From: Alphaproteobacteria bacterium
GTDB lineage: Bacteria; Pseudomonadota; Alphaproteobacteria; UBA6615
Assembly (NCBI GenBank): GCA_021774445.1
Contig: JAJFJA010000042.1
Coordinates: 62,001 to 126,000 of the forward strand
Length of the DNA stretch: 64,000 nucleotides
Direction: 5' to 3'
Made by a program: the position numbers and the translations under genes. Positions 17,835 to 26,409 of the stretch are shown in pieces. Numbering within the stretch: position 1 is the first letter of the stretch; every line of letters starts with the position of its first letter. Under the pieces are notes generated by a model. The model was not told where the DNA came from. It saw only the letters and a program-made list of their open reading frames with translations, and ran no database searches.

Positions 17835-18686
17835 ATGATCACCGTTGGCCAGAGCAAGGCGCGACGCTTGGCACTGCATGCGGGGCATACGGCCGGCCTG
17901 GCAGTGTTTATGGTGTTTGCGATGTTCCCGTTGTTCTGGCTGGTCAAGATTTCGCTGACGCCGAACAATCTGCTGTATTCAGAGGGTATTACGCTGTGGC
18001 CCTCATCCATCACCTGGGACAACTATCAGTTCGCGCTGTTGGGAAGTCGGTTTCCGCGGTTCTTCTTAAACAGCGTGGTGGTCTCCCTCAGTTCGGCTGC
18101 AATCGTGACGCTTGTCGCGGCGGCGGGCGGCTATGCGTTCTCGCGGTTCCGCTTCGCCGGCAAGGTGCCGATCATGTTCGTCATGCTGCTGACGCAGATG
18201 GTCCCGCTGGTGATGCTGATCGCGCCGATCTTCAAGATAATGTCGCCGCTAGGCCTGACCAACAGTCTGACCGGGCTGATCATTGTCTACACTGCTTTCA
18301 ACGTGCCGTTTGCCACGTTCCTGATGCAATCATTCTTCGATGGCATCCCGCGGGAGTTGGAAGATGCGGCGATGATCGATGGCTGCACACGCCTGACCGC
18401 CCTGCGCCGGGTGATCTTTCCACTCACCTTACCGGGGATGGGGGCGACGCTGGGGTTCGTGTTTACGGCCGCGTGGAGTGAACTTTTGTTCGCGTTGATG
18501 CTCATTAACAGTGACGACAAGATGACATTCCCGGTGGGTATGCTCACCTTCGTGACAAAGTTCTCGGTGGATTTTGGGCAGATGATGGCGGCCGGTGTTT
18601 TGGCACTGATCCCGGCCTGCATATTCTTCGCGTTCATACAACGATACCTGATTCAGGGGCTCACCGCCGGGGCGGTAAAAGGCTGA
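17835..18686 (+). CDS. ABC transporter permease, MalG/UgpE type
   Basis: The 283-residue second permease of the importer, with six membrane helices and the EAA loop [28 protein letters not shown] around residues 175-205. It ends with a hydrophobic segment and [15 protein letters not shown], a tail typical of MalG-type permeases. It begins 10 bases after its partner, with GAGG upstream. Confidence 0.9.
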   Translation: MITVGQSKARRLALHAGHTAGLAVFMVFAMFPLFWLVKISLTPNNLLYSEGITLWPSSITWDNYQFALLGSRFPRFFLNSVVVSLSSAAIVTLVAAAGGYAFSRFRFAGKVPIMFVMLLTQMVPLVMLIAPIFKIMSPLGLTNSLTGLIIVYTAFNVPFATFLMQSFFDGIPRELEDAAMIDGCTRLTALRRVIFPLTLPGMGATLGFVFTAAWSELLFALMLINSDDKMTFPVGMLTFVTKFSVDFGQMMAAGVLALIPACIFFAFIQRYLIQGLTAGAVKG

Positions 18687-18702
18687 TGCGGAGATAGATC
18701 AA

Positions 18703-19773
18703 ATGGCTGAAGTCACGGTCCGCGATGTCTACAAGGCCTATGGGGCGGTCCGCGTGCTGCGTGGCGTCAGCATCGATATGCATGACGGCGAGTTTGTCGT
18801 GCTGGTCGGACCTTCGGGGTGTGGCAAGTCGACGCTTCTGCGCATGATTGCCGGACTAGAGGAGATCAATAGCGGCGATATCCTGATCGGCGACCGGGTG
18901 GTCAACGATGTCGCGCCAAAGGACCGCGATATCGCGATGGTCTTTCAGAGCTACGCGCTCTACCCGCATATGACGGTCGCCAGCAATATGGGCTTCAGTT
19001 TGGAGATACGCCGTAAAGCCACGGACCTGATAACCGCCGCGGTCGGCCGGGCGGCCGGCACCCTGGGGCTGGGCGACCTGCTGGCGCGGTTTCCACGAGA
19101 ACTCTCCGGCGGCCAGCGGCAACGCGTCGCCATGGGGCGAGCGATCGTGCGTCAGCCGCAGGTCTTTTTGTTCGATGAGCCGTTATCTAATCTGGACGCC
19201 AAGCTGCGCGTGCAAATGCGGACAGAGATCAAGGCGCTGCATCAGGACATGGGCACTACGGCGATTTATGTGACCCACGACCAGGTGGAAGCGATGACCA
19301 TGGCCGATCGAATCGTGGTCATGAATGAGGGGGTTATCCAACAGATCGGCCATCCGCTGGAGGTCTATGACAGACCCGCCAATCAATTCGTTGCCAGTTT
19401 CATCGGCTCGCCGGGGATGAACTTCCTGGAAGGTACGGCCCGGCAGACAGCAGACACGTCCTGGGTCGAAATGGTGGACGGCACAAAGTTGCCGGCGCCG
19501 AGGACGGACGCAGAGGAGGGACAGACGGTTATCTATGGGGTGCGGCCGGAGGCGCTGACGATCGATGAGGAGGCGCGATCCGGGCTGATCGCACGCGTCG
19601 ACGTGACTGAGCCGACGGGCCTCAGCACCCTAGTGTTCTCGCGGGTGGCGGACAGCATCACTTGTGCGTTTACCATGGACCGGCTGGATTTGACCCGCGG
19701 CCAACCGATCGGGCTGGTGCCCGACGTGGCGCGGGTTCATCTGTTCGATCAAGCGTCCGGCGTCCGGTTGTGA
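18703..19773 (+). CDS. ABC transporter ATP-binding protein, MalK/UgpC type
   Basis: A 356-residue ATPase that energises the CUT1 importer. Walker A GPSGCGKST is near residue 37, the Q-loop follows in MVFQSYALYPHMTV, the signature is LSGGQRQRVAMGRAIV, and Walker B is VFLFDEPLSNLDAKLR with the switch histidine in YVTHDQ. The C-terminal 120 residues form the TOBE/regulatory domain (VYDRPANQFVASFIGSPGMNFL, then YGVRPEAL). It is the last gene of the gntR operon. Confidence 0.93.
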   Translation: MAEVTVRDVYKAYGAVRVLRGVSIDMHDGEFVVLVGPSGCGKSTLLRMIAGLEEINSGDILIGDRVVNDVAPKDRDIAMVFQSYALYPHMTVASNMGFSLEIRRKATDLITAAVGRAAGTLGLGDLLARFPRELSGGQRQRVAMGRAIVRQPQVFLFDEPLSNLDAKLRVQMRTEIKALHQDMGTTAIYVTHDQVEAMTMADRIVVMNEGVIQQIGHPLEVYDRPANQFVASFIGSPGMNFLEGTARQTADTSWVEMVDGTKLPAPRTDAEEGQTVIYGVRPEALTIDEEARSGLIARVDVTEPTGLSTLVFSRVADSITCAFTMDRLDLTRGQPIGLVPDVARVHLFDQASGVRL

Positions 19774-19780
19774 CGGTGGT

Positions 19781-19888
19781 TTAGCCGGCTCCTATCGTGA
19801 CCAACCCGAGGGCGATGGCCCCCAAATAAGCGAAGCTTAGTAGTGTCATGGTCATTGCCGCAGCGGCGTGGACTCTGGCGCGCATCAT
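19781..19888 (-). CDS. candidate 35-residue single-pass membrane protein
   Basis: This short frame begins MMRARVHAAAAM and continues as one hydrophobic helix of about 20 residues (TLLSFAYLGAIALGLVTIG). A perfect AGGAGG (19893-19898 read on the minus strand) stands 4 and 7 bases before the tandem ATGs, which is the best reason to believe it. A basic N-terminus before a helix predicts an N-in inner-membrane peptide. It lies about 160 bases downstream of the TPR gene on the same strand and tail-to-tail with the ABC ATPase gene. No homologue is known to me. Confidence 0.45.
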   Translation of the reverse strand: MMRARVHAAAAMTMTLLSFAYLGAIALGLVTIGAG

Positions 19889-20047
19889 CTGCCCTCCTGG
19901 CTGCCCTCATGGCTGGCTCTATTATGCTCGAGGGGGTTCGCGGCGCGCGTGTCCTTTGTGGCCAGGAATGGCTGTTTTTGGGGCTTGCCGGGATCATTTT
20001 TTGGACATCACGCGAAAACCGGCGCCCAAAGCGGCAGCCCAGGCAGT

Positions 20048-21391
20048 TTATTCGACGGCTTCCGGCCGACCGGCGCGAATGGCCTGGGCGCGGGCCGCGG
20101 CGGTCTCGGCGGCGGCCTGCCGACCGTCGCGACGAAGAAAGCCGGCATAATCGTCGAGCACGCTCGCAATCCGGGGATGTTCAGGGCCGAAGGCGGCCTC
20201 GAAGATCCGCATGGACCGCTCATAGAGGGGTTCGGCGTCGAGGGTGCGGCCCCGCTGAGCGTAGTGCGTGGCTAGATTCTGCAGGCTGGCAGCGACATCG
20301 GGATGATTGGGTCCGAGAGCAGAACCGACGATCTTGAGGGCGCGATGCAGATAGGCCTCGGCATCCTGTTGCCGGCCACGCGCCTGGTAGAGATTGGCAA
20401 GGCCACTGAACGTCTCCGCGGCGGCCGCCTCATCCTGGCGCTGCGCCGCCTGACGGATAGCAAGGGCGCGCTGGTAGAGGCGTTCCGCCTGTTCTGCCCG
20501 TCCGGTTGCGCGATAGCCGTGCGCGAGTTGATCCAAGGGCGCGGCCGCCAAATAATGGTCGGGGCCGAGGCGGGTCTCAACCAAGGTCAGGGCGCGCTGG
20601 CTGAGCTGTTGGGCGGCCTTCGTGTTGCCTTGGCGCCGATGAATGACGGCCAGCTCGGTGAGAATACCGACTAGACTGGGCAGATCGGGCTCGGACCTAT
20701 TCTCCATGGCCGCCAGCGCCTGCTCCAGCAACAACCGGGCGGCTGCATAACGACCATGTGCCTGTTCGATCCCGGCAAGCCGACCGAGCGCGATAATCAG
20801 GGTGTTTGCCTCGGCATCATGACGCCGAGCAATGTCGACGGCGCGGCTGTAGACCCCGGTAGCGTCATCTGCACGGCTTTGCGCGCGCAACACGTCACCC
20901 AAAGCAACAAGCCTCGGGGCAAGATCGGAGGCGTCGGTACCACCCCTCGCCTCGATTGCACGAATGACGCGCCAGCCGATTTGCTCGGCCTGGGAATACC
21001 GTTGTTGTTCCTGGTGGACGGCGAACAATCCGTCCAAGGCTGCGGTAAATTGGTCCGACTGATGATCTCCGGCTTGTTCGAGTGCTTCAAGCCAACGTTG
21101 GTAAAACCGCTCCGCCTCGTCGAGGTGGCCTAGCCGGCGCTCGGTTTCCGCCAAGTTGGCGATCGTCTTGATCAAGCGCGGGTCATGGGGGCTAAAGGCC
21201 TCGGCGACCGAGAGCGCGGCGAGCAGCTCGGTGCGCGCCTCAGCCCACTCACCGGCCGCCAGGGCCGCCTCGCCATTGGCGATCCGAGCGCCCCAGTTCT
21301 GGACGTTGGCAATGCCAACAGCGATCACCGCGATGGTCGCCAAACATACGGCGCCAGCGCCCAGAAAACCTTTAATGTTCGCAAATTTCAT
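20048..21391 (-). CDS. membrane-anchored tetratricopeptide-repeat protein
   Basis: The 447-residue protein has an N-terminal membrane helix (GAGAVCLATIAVIAVGIA, residues about 11-28) followed by nine or ten TPR units of the kinesin-light-chain (TPR_10/12) type, for example LAETERRLGHLDEAERFYQRWLEAL and the near-identical later units ending ALGPNHPDVAASLQNLA and AFGPEHPRIASVLDDYA. The repeats probably form a periplasmic or cytoplasmic docking scaffold; no enzyme domain is present. Two small genes lie just upstream on the same strand. The partner cannot be inferred. Confidence 0.75.
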   Translation of the reverse strand: MKFANIKGFLGAGAVCLATIAVIAVGIANVQNWGARIANGEAALAAGEWAEARTELLAALSVAEAFSPHDPRLIKTIANLAETERRLGHLDEAERFYQRWLEALEQAGDHQSDQFTAALDGLFAVHQEQQRYSQAEQIGWRVIRAIEARGGTDASDLAPRLVALGDVLRAQSRADDATGVYSRAVDIARRHDAEANTLIIALGRLAGIEQAHGRYAAARLLLEQALAAMENRSEPDLPSLVGILTELAVIHRRQGNTKAAQQLSQRALTLVETRLGPDHYLAAAPLDQLAHGYRATGRAEQAERLYQRALAIRQAAQRQDEAAAAETFSGLANLYQARGRQQDAEAYLHRALKIVGSALGPNHPDVAASLQNLATHYAQRGRTLDAEPLYERSMRIFEAAFGPEHPRIASVLDDYAGFLRRDGRQAAAETAAARAQAIRAGRPEAVE

Positions 21392-21411
21392 AGATCCGCC
21401 ACCGTTCGAAG

Positions 21412-21630
21412 CTAGTCGCCTACCCCGGCGGCGTGGAGCAGGTCGGCCAGCCGGCGCGCCATGATGCCGCCGGCGAGCAGCACGGATCCCGCAACCAAAA
21501 CAAAACCCGCAGCCATGGCCGCGGAGTCACTGACCGACAGTCCCATGGGCAGTTGGCGCAACAGCAGCCCGGACGCGCCAATCAAGGCCATCAGCGCGCC
21601 CGCCCAGGTCATTATTGTCGGGGCCGTCAT
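21412..21630 (-). CDS. small two-helix membrane protein, unknown function
   Basis: A 72-residue frame starting MTAPTIMTWAG with two hydrophobic segments (GALMALIGASGLLL and AAMAAGFVLVAGSVLLAGGIM) and a short charged end. I start it at the ATG at 21630 because upstream codons read as a proline/arginine-rich leader inside the neighbouring gene. It sits between a secreted protein and the TPR gene, all on the minus strand, so the three may form an operon. I do not recognise the family. Confidence 0.5.
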   Translation of the reverse strand: MTAPTIMTWAGALMALIGASGLLLRQLPMGLSVSDSAAMAAGFVLVAGSVLLAGGIMARRLADLLHAAGVGD

Positions 21631-21646
21631 CGGCCGGATTTGTCCG

Positions 21647-21955
21647 TCATGTCGGTGCGCGCTCGGTCTTGCGCGGCATGGATTGCCAGGACTCTCCACT
21701 AGCAAACATACAGCTCCGACCGTCCGGCATGGTGATGATGATCGTCCAGGTGGAGCCGCCTTCGCTGCTCAAGACTTCCAGCATGCCGCCGTTGGTGGCG
21801 ATACCAAGAGCGACCGGATCCTCAGAATATACCTGACCCAGGCGCTTCAATAATTCAGTACGGTTGCTGCACGCCCTTTGCTGACCGCTTTGGGCCAACG
21901 CCGGGACTGCAATAAAAAGCGCTGCCAGAAAGGCGAAGAGCCGGAACATCGGCAC
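21647..21955 (-). CDS. small secreted protein, unknown function
   Basis: A 102-residue protein with a clear signal peptide (FRLFAFLAALFIAVPALAQS; cleavage after ALA) and a mature part with two cysteines, CSNRTELLKRLGQVYSEDPVALG and RSCMFASGESW, which may form a disulfide. The central GMLEVLSSEGGSTWTIIITMPDG looks like a beta-strand region. Short periplasmic proteins of this type are common in alphaproteobacteria, but I know no function. First gene of a likely three-gene minus-strand unit. Confidence 0.65.
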   Translation of the reverse strand: MPMFRLFAFLAALFIAVPALAQSGQQRACSNRTELLKRLGQVYSEDPVALGIATNGGMLEVLSSEGGSTWTIIITMPDGRSCMFASGESWQSMPRKTERAPT

Positions 21956-22258
21956 ACTCCGATCACCGTTCAGGGGTTGGGAGCGACAGACTATCGGCTT
22001 GAGGTTAATTACAACTTAACGCTCCTGCTTTGTTTTCGTTACATTTCAACGACTTATGTCAAACATGTTCCCCCGGTTGGTGAGTGTGACGCACACGTCG
22101 TTCGGGACTCGCCTGCCGTCTGACGGCGGGCATAATCAACTAGATAGTTGAAACATGGGTTGCTCAAATGGTAGTTGTTTTAGGTGCGCAATTGTCATGC
22201 ACTGACCTTGTCTTCCCTCGACAAGAGGGCGGAAGGTTTGGAAGGGAGGAGAGACCCA
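21956..22258. other. divergent intergenic region with promoter/operator of the TTT operon
   Basis: About 300 bases between a minus-strand secreted-protein gene and tctC. It is AT-richer than its surroundings. It holds an inverted repeat at 22111-22131 (GCCTGCCGTC / GACGGCGGGC, one mismatch) and the operator palindrome at 22136-22151. No coding frame is credible. Confidence 0.6.
22136..22173 (+). promoter_or_regulatory. operator-like palindrome and possible promoter of the TTT operon
   Basis: TCAACTA-GA-TAGTTGA (22136-22151) is a perfect palindrome with a 2-base centre. Its right half runs on as TAGTTGAAACA, identical over 11 bases to the right half of the 44-bp palindrome at 29865-29908. TTGAAA (22148-22153) could serve as a -35, with a weak TAGTTG 18 bases on, so a protein bound here would block the promoter. 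The likely binder is the TetR protein at 30011. Confidence 0.5.
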
Positions 22259-23257
22259 ATGCAGCCAACAAAAACACTCGTACTGGCCGCTGCTTTTGCC
22301 GGCCTGGCCATCTCCGGCGCCGCCGCTGAATGGCCAGAGAAACCAGTAACAATCATCGTGCCCTGGTCGGCCGGCGGTTCCACAGATCAGGTGACTCGTG
22401 TCATCGCCGGGGAGCTGAGCGATGCGCTTGGCCAAGAGTTCGTCGTGGTCAACCAGCCGGGCGCGTCCGGCTCGATCGGCACAAAGGGTGCGCTCGACGC
22501 CGACAAGGATGGCTACACCTGGACCGCCGGCGCCGCTCAAGATCTCGGCAGCTACGGTGTGCTGGGGATGCTCGAGACAAGAATAGAAGATTGGAACCTG
22601 TTCCTCGACGTCGCCAACGTCTCGGTCGTTGGGGTCAACGCCGACGCACCCTATGAGGATTTTGGGCAACTCATCGAAGCCATGAAAGCATCGCCCGGGC
22701 AGATCGCGGTGGCGACCGCCGGGATCTCGTCGGCCGGCCATAACGCCATCGAGAAGATCAAAAACGCCGCCGGTATCGATTACAAACATGTCACCTATGA
22801 TGGCGGTAACCCGGCGGTCATCTCGACAGTCTCCGGCGAGACCGAGGTCACGACCCAGCTTGCCGCCGAGCAGGCGGAGATGATCCGCGGCGGCAGGATA
22901 CGCCCGCTTGCGGTGCTCAGCGAGAGCGCACTTGAGCTCGACGGTTATGGCAGCATTCCGCCGGTTACGAACTGGCTGGCCGATTTCAAGGCGGTGCCGA
23001 ACTATTTCGGCATCTGGACGCCGAAGGGTGTGCCCGACGAAGTCGTTGCCAAAATGAGCGAGGCGTGGAGCACACGCATTGCAAACTCCGACAAGCTGAA
23101 GTCCTATGCGGCCAATCGCGGTGCCCAGTTTGCACCATTCTCGGGCGACGACGCTCAAGCACGCGTCATGCCCGCGATTCAGGCGTTTAGCTGGCTGATG
23201 TTCGATGCCGGAAAAGCGCAGAACTCGCCTGAAGAACTCGGTATTCCGCGGCCATAG
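22259..23257 (+). CDS. TTT-family tripartite transporter substrate-binding protein (TctC-like)
   Basis: A 332-residue periplasmic binding protein of the Bug/TctC family that captures a carboxylate for the TctAB membrane pair. A signal peptide (VLAAAFAGLAISGAAAEW) precedes the family block WPEKPVTIIVPWSAGGSTDQVTR, and later NQPGASGSIGTKGALDADKDGYT. GGGAGGAGA precedes the ATG at 22259; an upstream start at 22184 would spoil the signal peptide. It is the first gene of a six-gene operon. The aspartate-type ligand contacts of this family point to an organic acid, identity unknown. Confidence 0.88.
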   Translation: MQPTKTLVLAAAFAGLAISGAAAEWPEKPVTIIVPWSAGGSTDQVTRVIAGELSDALGQEFVVVNQPGASGSIGTKGALDADKDGYTWTAGAAQDLGSYGVLGMLETRIEDWNLFLDVANVSVVGVNADAPYEDFGQLIEAMKASPGQIAVATAGISSAGHNAIEKIKNAAGIDYKHVTYDGGNPAVISTVSGETEVTTQLAAEQAEMIRGGRIRPLAVLSESALELDGYGSIPPVTNWLADFKAVPNYFGIWTPKGVPDEVVAKMSEAWSTRIANSDKLKSYAANRGAQFAPFSGDDAQARVMPAIQAFSWLMFDAGKAQNSPEELGIPRP

Positions 23258-23273
23258 TCATAACGGTTAGGCT

Positions 23274-23300
23274 TGGGCGGTGCCATTTCGGTGCCGCCCA
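23274..23300 (+). other. intercistronic hairpin between tctC-like and tctB-like genes
   Basis: TGGGCGG at 23274-23280 pairs with CCGCCCA at 23294-23300, extended by TGCC/GGTG with two wobble pairs and closed by a five-base loop. No T-run follows, so it is more likely to stabilise the binding-protein mRNA or dampen readthrough than to terminate fully. Confidence 0.45.
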
Positions 23301-23333
23301 GGTGTTCTCGGTTGCAAAGGTGCTGAGGGAACC

Positions 23334-23828
23334 ATGGCGAAGGCCGACTTTGTCACGTCCATTGTGGTGATTTTGCTCGGCCTTGGCGCACTGGTGCAAT
23401 CTCTGCGGATGCCGCGGTTTGAGCATCTGCAAGTCGATCCCTATACGGTGCCGGGTATCGTCCCCGCTATTCTCGGCGCCGTCTTGTCCGTTATGGGCGC
23501 CATTCTGCTCGTGCGATCGATCCTGCGCGGCGGTTGGCAAATCAAGGCGACCGGCTTCGGAGGTTTGATCTTCAACCCCGCCACCGGCCGATTGGCGGTG
23601 GGGTTAGCGTTGACACTCGGCTACGCGGCGGGGCTGGTCGGGCGCTTACCCTACTGGTTGGCAACGGCGGTGTTCGTGTTTCTTTTCGTCACCGTGTATG
23701 AGTGGTCGGCGACCGATAATAGCCGTCGCCGGGTCATGTCATTGGCCACGGCGCTGGTCTTGGCAGCGGTCGTCGCGGTCGTAGTGACAATGGTGTTTCA
23801 GTTGGTCTTTCTCGTACGGCTTCCGTAG
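23334..23828 (+). CDS. TTT transporter small membrane subunit (TctB-like)
   Basis: A 164-residue protein with four hydrophobic helices, the usual size for TctB. It begins MAKADFVTSIVVILLGLGALVQS and contains the family-type loop between helices 1 and 2 (PYTVPGIVPAILGAVLSVMGAILL). The ATG at 23334 follows GAGGGA; an upstream start would be in the hairpin region. It lies between the binding protein and TctA. Confidence 0.85.
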   Translation: MAKADFVTSIVVILLGLGALVQSLRMPRFEHLQVDPYTVPGIVPAILGAVLSVMGAILLVRSILRGGWQIKATGFGGLIFNPATGRLAVGLALTLGYAAGLVGRLPYWLATAVFVFLFVTVYEWSATDNSRRRVMSLATALVLAAVVAVVVTMVFQLVFLVRLP

Positions 23829-23830
23829 CG

Positions 23831-25363
23831 ATGCTGGAAGGACTGCAGTTATTCGCCGACGGACTGTTGGGGTTCGCGACCCCGCAATCCATCTTCAATG
23901 TGCTGTGGGCGACGCTGCTCGGCATTTTGGTCGGCATGATGCCCGGGCTTACCGCGACCCTCGGTATCGCCTTGATGACTACGCTGACGTTCAAGATGGC
24001 GCCGGGCGATGCCATCTTGATCCTGATCTGCATGTATGTCGGAGCGATCTACGGCGGCAGCCGCAGCGCTATCCTGCTGAACATCCCCGGGACCCCAGCC
24101 AGCGCCGCAACCACTTTGGACGGCTATCCGCTGGCCCGCAGCGGCGAAGCCGGCAAGGCGATGGCGATCGCTACGAGCGGGTCGGTCATGGGGTCGATTA
24201 TCGGCATGTTGCTGCTCGCCACCATTGCGCCGGTGCTGGCCAATTTCGCGCTCGAGTTCGGCGCCTTCGAATTCTTCTGGCTGGCGGTCTTCGGCATCAT
24301 CATCTCCGGACATCTGACGTCGTTGAAAGATCCACTGAAGGGCTGGATCGCGGGGTTCCTGGGGCTGCTGGCGGCGATGGTCGGGCAAGAAGGCATCCAC
24401 GCCTATCAGCGTTTCACCTTCGGCTACATCGAACTCGGCGGCGGGCTGGGATTGCTTCCGGCGCTCATCGGTGCTTTCGGATTTGCCGAGATCCTGGTCG
24501 TCATGACCCAACCCTCCTATCAGTTGGTGAAAAGTAAAGTCGGTTCGGTCATTCCCTCTCCGGCCGAGGTTTTTCGCTATTCAAGGACCATCGTGCGCTC
24601 CGGCATCATCGGGACGATCATGGGAATCATTCCCGGCGTCGGTGAGGATATGGGCGCCTGGGCGTCCTATGCCGCCGCCCGGCGTGCCAGCAAGGAAAAG
24701 GCGCGCTTCGGCAGCGGTTCCATCGAGGGACTGATGGCCGCGGAAACCGGCAACAACGCCGCTGTTCCGGGGGCGATCATCCCAGTGCTCACACTTGCCG
24801 TGCCCGGCTCCGCGCCGGCGGCAGTGCTGCTGGCGGCGATGTTCATCCATGGCGTGCGACCAGGCCCACTGATCATGATCGAGTCACCCGCTTTCGTTTA
24901 CGAAGTGGTGGCCATGATCCTGCTGGCAACGATCGCCATCCTGATCTTCGGGCTCATGCTGACGCGGCCGTTGCTCTTAGTCCTGCGGGTACCGCGCGAG
25001 CGCTTGATGCCGATAATATTCGTGCTGTGTACCATCGGGGCGTTTTCTATCGCCAGCCGTGTGTTCGACATCTGGGTCATGCTGTTTTTCGGCGTCATTG
25101 GCTACGCCATGCGGCGCATGGATTATCCAATGGCGCCGTTGGTACTCGGCCTCGTCTTGGGAGGCATTCTCGACAAGAGCCTGCGCCGCGGCTTGGTGCT
25201 GACCGATGGCAATCTGACGGAATTCTTCGTGCGCCCGATCAGCGCAGTGATCTGGATTGCCTCGCTTATCGTAATTCTCTACAGCGTCGGCCCGGTTCGA
25301 CGCCTGTTTGGGCGCCTCGCCGGCGGGCCAACCGTCGACGACAAGGGAGCAGGCTCCGGATGA
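23831..25363 (+). CDS. TTT transporter large membrane subunit (TctA-like)
   Basis: The 510-residue permease has the two glycine/proline-rich family signatures: GMMPGLTATLGIALMTTLTF with YVGAIYGGSRSAILLNIPGTPASAATTLDGYPLA in the first half, and IGTIMGIIPGVGEDMGAWASYAAARRASK plus NNAAVPGAIIPVLTLAVPGSAPAAVLLAAM in the second. About 11 membrane helices. It moves the TctC-bound substrate inward with a cation gradient. Its stop overlaps the following dehydrogenase gene (ATGA), tying transport to catabolism. Confidence 0.92.
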   Translation: MLEGLQLFADGLLGFATPQSIFNVLWATLLGILVGMMPGLTATLGIALMTTLTFKMAPGDAILILICMYVGAIYGGSRSAILLNIPGTPASAATTLDGYPLARSGEAGKAMAIATSGSVMGSIIGMLLLATIAPVLANFALEFGAFEFFWLAVFGIIISGHLTSLKDPLKGWIAGFLGLLAAMVGQEGIHAYQRFTFGYIELGGGLGLLPALIGAFGFAEILVVMTQPSYQLVKSKVGSVIPSPAEVFRYSRTIVRSGIIGTIMGIIPGVGEDMGAWASYAAARRASKEKARFGSGSIEGLMAAETGNNAAVPGAIIPVLTLAVPGSAPAAVLLAAMFIHGVRPGPLIMIESPAFVYEVVAMILLATIAILIFGLMLTRPLLLVLRVPRERLMPIIFVLCTIGAFSIASRVFDIWVMLFFGVIGYAMRRMDYPMAPLVLGLVLGGILDKSLRRGLVLTDGNLTEFFVRPISAVIWIASLIVILYSVGPVRRLFGRLAGGPTVDDKGAGSG

Positions 25364-26409
25364 CCGAGGCAACATCGTCATATCGTGTATTACTTGTCGG
25401 GTATGGCGGGCATGGCCCGACGCACGCAGCGGCATGGCGAAGGATCGGCCTCGGCCAGTCGATGATCGTCGCCGATCCGGATCCGGCGGCCCGGGCCAGA
25501 GCGCTCGCCGACGGTATTCCGAAGAACAACATCTTTGCGGATTTCCGGCCCTGTTTGGACGCTGTCGATATTGTCGATGCGGTCGTCCCGGTGACCGCAC
25601 ATATGGATGTTGCGGTGGCGGCCCTGTCGGCAAACAAACATTTGCTGCTGGAGAAACCGGCAACGGCAACATCCAACGATGCGGCGCGGCTCGCGGCGCT
25701 GGCGATGCAAGTCGGAACGGTCGTGCAGATCGGTTACCAGTTAAGGTTTCACCCCCTCGCCGTCGCGCTGAAGGACCTGGTGACGAGCGGAGAGCTTGGC
25801 GATCCGGTCTACGTGGCGGGAGAAAGCTCCGGCTTCAAGCGGCTACGCTCGGACCTCGGCGTGCTGCGTAACGATGCGGTGCATTTTCTGGACCTGACGC
25901 GATGGTTGCTGAACAAAACACCAGATCAGGTTTTTGGGGTCCTGCAGGACGATCTCCACCGTGGCGTCGAGAGCCTGGCCTGCGTGATCCTGCGCTATGC
26001 CGATGGCATGGTGGCGCGGATCGAAGCCGGGCGCACCGGGATCGGGCACAACCCGGATCCGTTCGTACCGGGTGGGATCACGACGCAAGTCTATTCGGTC
26101 GTCGGTTCGAAGGGCGCGGCGGAGATCAATTTCCACACCGGCCAATTGGTGCATCGCCTGGCGCGTTTCAGCAACGAAGAGCGGATGTCGCGGCCGATTC
26201 TGCAGGACGCGGTGACGACCGAGAAAATCACCTGCAGCTGGACGGAAGCTACGGCCAGATCCTTTAGGGCCTTTGTCGATGCCATCGAAACCAAGGTTCT
26301 TGCGCCGGTCCCCGTATGCGAGGCAGGTGTCGATCTGGCGATCCTATGCGAGGCCATCGAAAAATCGGCGGAAACGGGCATGAGCGTGCATTTGGAGCCG
26401 AATGCGTGA
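25360..26409 (+). CDS. Gfo/Idh/MocA-family oxidoreductase
   Basis: A 349-residue NAD(P)-dependent dehydrogenase. The Rossmann start is VLLVGYGGHGPTHAAAWRR; LLLEKPATATSNDAARL carries the EKP motif whose lysine is catalytic, and NDAVHFLDLTRWLL carries the aspartate/histidine region that orients substrate. Members oxidise sugar, inositol or sugar-acid hydroxyls. It is translationally coupled to tctA and overlaps the next gene by GTGA, so it surely acts on the imported compound or its product. Confidence 0.87.
   Translation: MTEATSSYRVLLVGYGGHGPTHAAAWRRIGLGQSMIVADPDPAARARALADGIPKNNIFADFRPCLDAVDIVDAVVPVTAHMDVAVAALSANKHLLLEKPATATSNDAARLAALAMQVGTVVQIGYQLRFHPLAVALKDLVTSGELGDPVYVAGESSGFKRLRSDLGVLRNDAVHFLDLTRWLLNKTPDQVFGVLQDDLHRGVESLACVILRYADGMVARIEAGRTGIGHNPDPFVPGGITTQVYSVVGSKGAAEINFHTGQLVHRLARFSNEERMSRPILQDAVTTEKITCSWTEATARSFRAFVDAIETKVLAPVPVCEAGVDLAILCEAIEKSAETGMSVHLEPNA

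Noticed and set aside
22111..22131. Inverted repeat GCCTGCCGTC/GACGGCGGGC as a terminator
   Set aside because: It lies upstream of genes on both sides (divergent region), has a mismatch and a one-base centre, and no T-run.
22136..23158. A 340-codon minus-strand open frame
   Set aside because: It is opposite the tctC-like gene, which has signal peptide, ribosome site and family motifs; no domain was recognised in the antisense frame.
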